Positions 6,128 to 7,737 of a stretch of DNA of 7,737 nucleotides are shown piece after piece. The notes beneath the pieces were generated by a model. The model was not told the origin of the DNA and did not search any database. It saw only the letters and a list, made by a program, of their open reading frames with translations. Position numbers and translations under genes: made by a program. Position 1 is the stretch's first letter, and each line of letters starts with the position of its first letter. The DNA comes from Kouleothrix aurantiaca. GTDB lineage: Bacteria; Chloroflexota; Chloroflexia; Chloroflexales; Roseiflexaceae. The DNA lies in NCBI GenBank assembly GCA_001399705.1, contig LJCR01000087.1, positions 1 through 7,737 on the forward strand, written 5' to 3'.

Positions 6128-6148
6128 ATGCCTGAACCACTCGCAACC
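5974..6148 (+). repeat. Imperfect direct duplication that includes the thioesterase start
   Basis: Copy 1 (5974-6037) and copy 2 (6066-6148) share the 19-base CTCTGTG-type string, then GGTCGTCGTTCGTC 92 bp apart in both cases, then ATGCCTGAAC and GCAACC. Copy 2 has about 19 extra bases of TTCGTC-like repeats before its ATG, making the ATG-to-ATG distance 111 bp (37 codons), still in frame. The real thioesterase begins with copy 2. Confidence 0.7.
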
Positions 6149-6553
6149 GAAATCACTGTGCGGGCGCGCTACGCCGAAACCGACGCCATGGGCGTGGTGC
6201 ACCACGCCAGCTATATTGTCTGGCTGGAAGAAGGGCGCACCGAGCTATTCCGCGCGCTGGGCCTGCCATACGCCGATCTGGAGGCGGCGGGCTACTTCGT
6301 GCTGCTCACCGATGTGCAGGCGCGCTACCTTAGCCCCGCCCGCTACGACGACCGCGTGATCGTGCGCGCCGAAGTGGCAGAGCTGCGCAGCCGCCAGATC
6401 GTGTTCGCCTATACATTGCGCATGGCTGAAAGCGGCACGCCGCTGCTGAGCGCGCGCAGCGAGCATGTGCTGGTGGCGCGTGCCACTGGCCGCCCGGCGC
6501 GCTGGCCGCCCGAGGTGCTGGAGCGGCTGCGTTCCGTATCCGGGCCCAAGTAA
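6128..6553 (+). CDS. YbgC/4HBT-type acyl-CoA thioesterase, 141 aa
   Basis: The hot-dog-fold signature is near the N-terminus: YAETDAMGVVHHASYIVWLEEGRTE at about 15-39, written here as YAETDAMG, VVHHASY and WLEEGR. D19 corresponds to the catalytic aspartate of 4-hydroxybenzoyl-CoA thioesterase-like enzymes. The second half, with VQARYLSPARYDD and an SEHVLVA strand, completes a single hot-dog domain of normal length. It should hydrolyse acyl-CoA thioesters in the cytoplasm, possibly short-chain or aromatic ones. The frame extends upstream to 5972, but those residues come from repeats. The start at 6128 fits the family; an in-frame duplicated ATG lies at 6017. Neither start has a Shine-Dalgarno sequence. 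A double stop TAATAA ends the gene. Confidence 0.87.
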   Translation: MPEPLATEITVRARYAETDAMGVVHHASYIVWLEEGRTELFRALGLPYADLEAAGYFVLLTDVQARYLSPARYDDRVIVRAEVAELRSRQIVFAYTLRMAESGTPLLSARSEHVLVARATGRPARWPPEVLERLRSVSGPK

Positions 6554-6577
6554 TAAATCTCGCTCTACATTACGGCG

Positions 6578-6595
6578 GCGCTGCACGCGCTGCAC
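6578..6595 (+). repeat. Tandem 9-mer before the transporter ribosome binding site
   Basis: GCGCTGCAC occurs twice head to tail (6578-6586 and 6587-6595), immediately before AGGAG at 6596-6600. It is short; its effect, if any, on initiation of the transporter gene is unknown. Confidence 0.5.
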
Positions 6596-6607
6596 AGGAG
6601 CAACCCT

Positions 6608-7717
6608 ATGACACAGCCCGAAAGCGAGCTGCCCGTCGCCGCCGAGCCGGCGTCGCGCCGCGTCGCGGGTATTCCGCGCTGGGTGTTTAAAGCGCTGGCG
6701 ATGGTGGTGGGGCTGCTGGTGTTTATTCTGGCCCTGCAGCTGCTGAAGCAGGGCGCGCGCGAGTATGGCCGCGCCATCCTGGCGTACCTGAACGTCAGCA
6801 CGGCGGCCAACTCACTTGGCTTTGGCTGGCTGCTGGCCTACATCTTCCTGAGCGGCTCGCCCGTGGCTGCGATCGCCGTGTCCTTCTTTGCCGCCGGCAC
6901 CATCACCGACATGCAGGCCTTCACCATGATCACCGGCTCGCGGCTGGGCGCGTCGTTTATTGTGCTGTTTGTCGGCTTTCTCTACTACCTGCGCGGCCAC
7001 CAGCGCTCGGCCAGCATCTCGATTGGCGTGCTGGCGCTGCTCACCACGGCGGCGATCTACGTGCCCGCGCTGGCGGTGGGCTACTGGCTGCTCACGTCGG
7101 GCGTGTTTGCGGGCATGCAGGTGAGCGCCAGCACGCCGCTTTCTTCGGTCATCGACGCAATGTTCGACCCGCTGCTCGATTTTATCAAAAGCGTCGGGCT
7201 GCCGGGCTGGATCGTGTTTGCGCTGGGCATTGGCACGCTGCTGCTGGCCTTCAACCTGCTCGACCGCGCGCTGCCCGAGATGAGCGCCGAGCGCAGCTCG
7301 TTTCAGCGCATCGGGCGGCTGGTCTACCGCCCGATGGCCATGTTCCTGCTTGGGTGCGCCGTTACCTCGGTGACGCTCTCGGTGTCGGTGTCGCTCTCGA
7401 TCCTGGTGCCGCTCTCGGCGAAGGGCCTGGTGCGGCGCGAAAATACCCTGCCCTACATCATGGGCGCGAATATCACCACCTTTATCGACACGCTGGTGGC
7501 GGCGTTGATCAATGGCGGGCCGGCCGCCTTTACGATTGTGCTGGTTGAGATGATCAGCGTGGCGGTGCTCTCGCTGCTGGTGCTGTTGTTGTTCTATCGC
7601 GGGTTCGAACGCGCAATTCTGCGCACACAGGAGCTGATCATTCGCACAAATCGGACGCTGGGTGCGTTTCTGTGCGTGATGCTGATCATTCCTGTGGTTC
7701 TGCTGCTGGTGAAGTAA
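6608..7717 (+). CDS. Na/Pi-cotransporter-like integral membrane protein, 369 aa
   Basis: About nine hydrophobic segments are visible, roughly at 28-48, 70-95, 113-128, 137-163, 198-217, 243-272, 283-303, 305-329 and 350-368. Two inverted-repeat-like units resemble NptA/SLC34 sodium-phosphate symporters. The first runs from GFGWLLAYIF through AGTITDMQAF to TGSRLGAS (71-116). The second runs from GCAVTSVTLSVS to MGANITTFIDT (249-295), with GANITT matching the family's GANIGTT. The QSSS motifs that normally bind the substrates are not present; SGSP (82-85) and SVSVS stand in their places. It may carry another anion or be a divergent phosphate transporter. AGGAG 7 bases before the ATG at 6608 supports the start. 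The 54-bp gap after the thioesterase permits cotranscription. Confidence 0.75.
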   Translation: MTQPESELPVAAEPASRRVAGIPRWVFKALAMVVGLLVFILALQLLKQGAREYGRAILAYLNVSTAANSLGFGWLLAYIFLSGSPVAAIAVSFFAAGTITDMQAFTMITGSRLGASFIVLFVGFLYYLRGHQRSASISIGVLALLTTAAIYVPALAVGYWLLTSGVFAGMQVSASTPLSSVIDAMFDPLLDFIKSVGLPGWIVFALGIGTLLLAFNLLDRALPEMSAERSSFQRIGRLVYRPMAMFLLGCAVTSVTLSVSVSLSILVPLSAKGLVRRENTLPYIMGANITTFIDTLVAALINGGPAAFTIVLVEMISVAVLSLLVLLLFYRGFERAILRTQELIIRTNRTLGAFLCVMLIIPVVLLLVK

Positions 7718-7737
7718 TGAAGATGTTACGCTACGCC
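7717..7737 (+). CDS. Possible start of next gene (TAATG overlap)
   Basis: The transporter stop TAA (7715-7717) overlaps an ATG at 7717-7719, and a second in-frame ATG follows at 7723. Only seven codons (MKMLRYA) are inside the window. The overlap is the usual sign of translational coupling, but the sequence is too short to identify. Confidence 0.3.

Overview
The window is a chromosomal stretch of a high-GC bacterium, most likely a filamentous Chloroflexota of class Chloroflexia. This is an inference from a SARP-type activator domain fused to serial GAF domains, the small proteins beside it, and repeat-rich AT-poor/AT-rich mosaics in the spacers. No rRNA, tRNA, CRISPR array, insertion sequence or clear prophage was found. 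One long gene lies on the minus strand (1-2185, running off the left edge). Everything right of it reads on the plus strand (2300-7717), with a possible further gene start at the right edge.

Left part (1-2300): the minus-strand gene encodes a sensor/regulator with an N-terminal winged-helix plus shortened BTAD segment of the SARP/AfsR type, followed by at least three GAF domains. The 114-bp divergent spacer holds three heptamers (GCTAATG, GCTAATG, GCAAATG) at an exact 11-bp period, with a -10-like hexamer 9 bp further on facing the plus-strand genes. This is the known layout of SARP operators, so the regulator probably activates the adjacent plus-strand genes.

Middle (2300-3922): a 68-residue small protein, then a protein with two fused tail-collar (microcystin-dependent-protein type) domains, then a third collar gene that has lost its C-terminal half and ends in an ATGA overlap with the next gene. 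With the regulator and operator this forms a candidate signal-controlled collar-protein unit, the most interesting part of the window.

Right part (3919-7717): a small P-loop kinase-like ATPase, a DUF309 protein, a metallo-beta-lactamase-fold hydrolase with a complete metal site, a YbgC/4HBT-type acyl-CoA thioesterase and a Na/Pi-cotransporter-like membrane protein. These look like household or accessory genes sharing direction and perhaps transcripts. The spacer before the thioesterase (about 5871-6127) is a mosaic of short simple repeats containing an imperfect direct duplication that includes a second copy of the gene's start codon and first codons.
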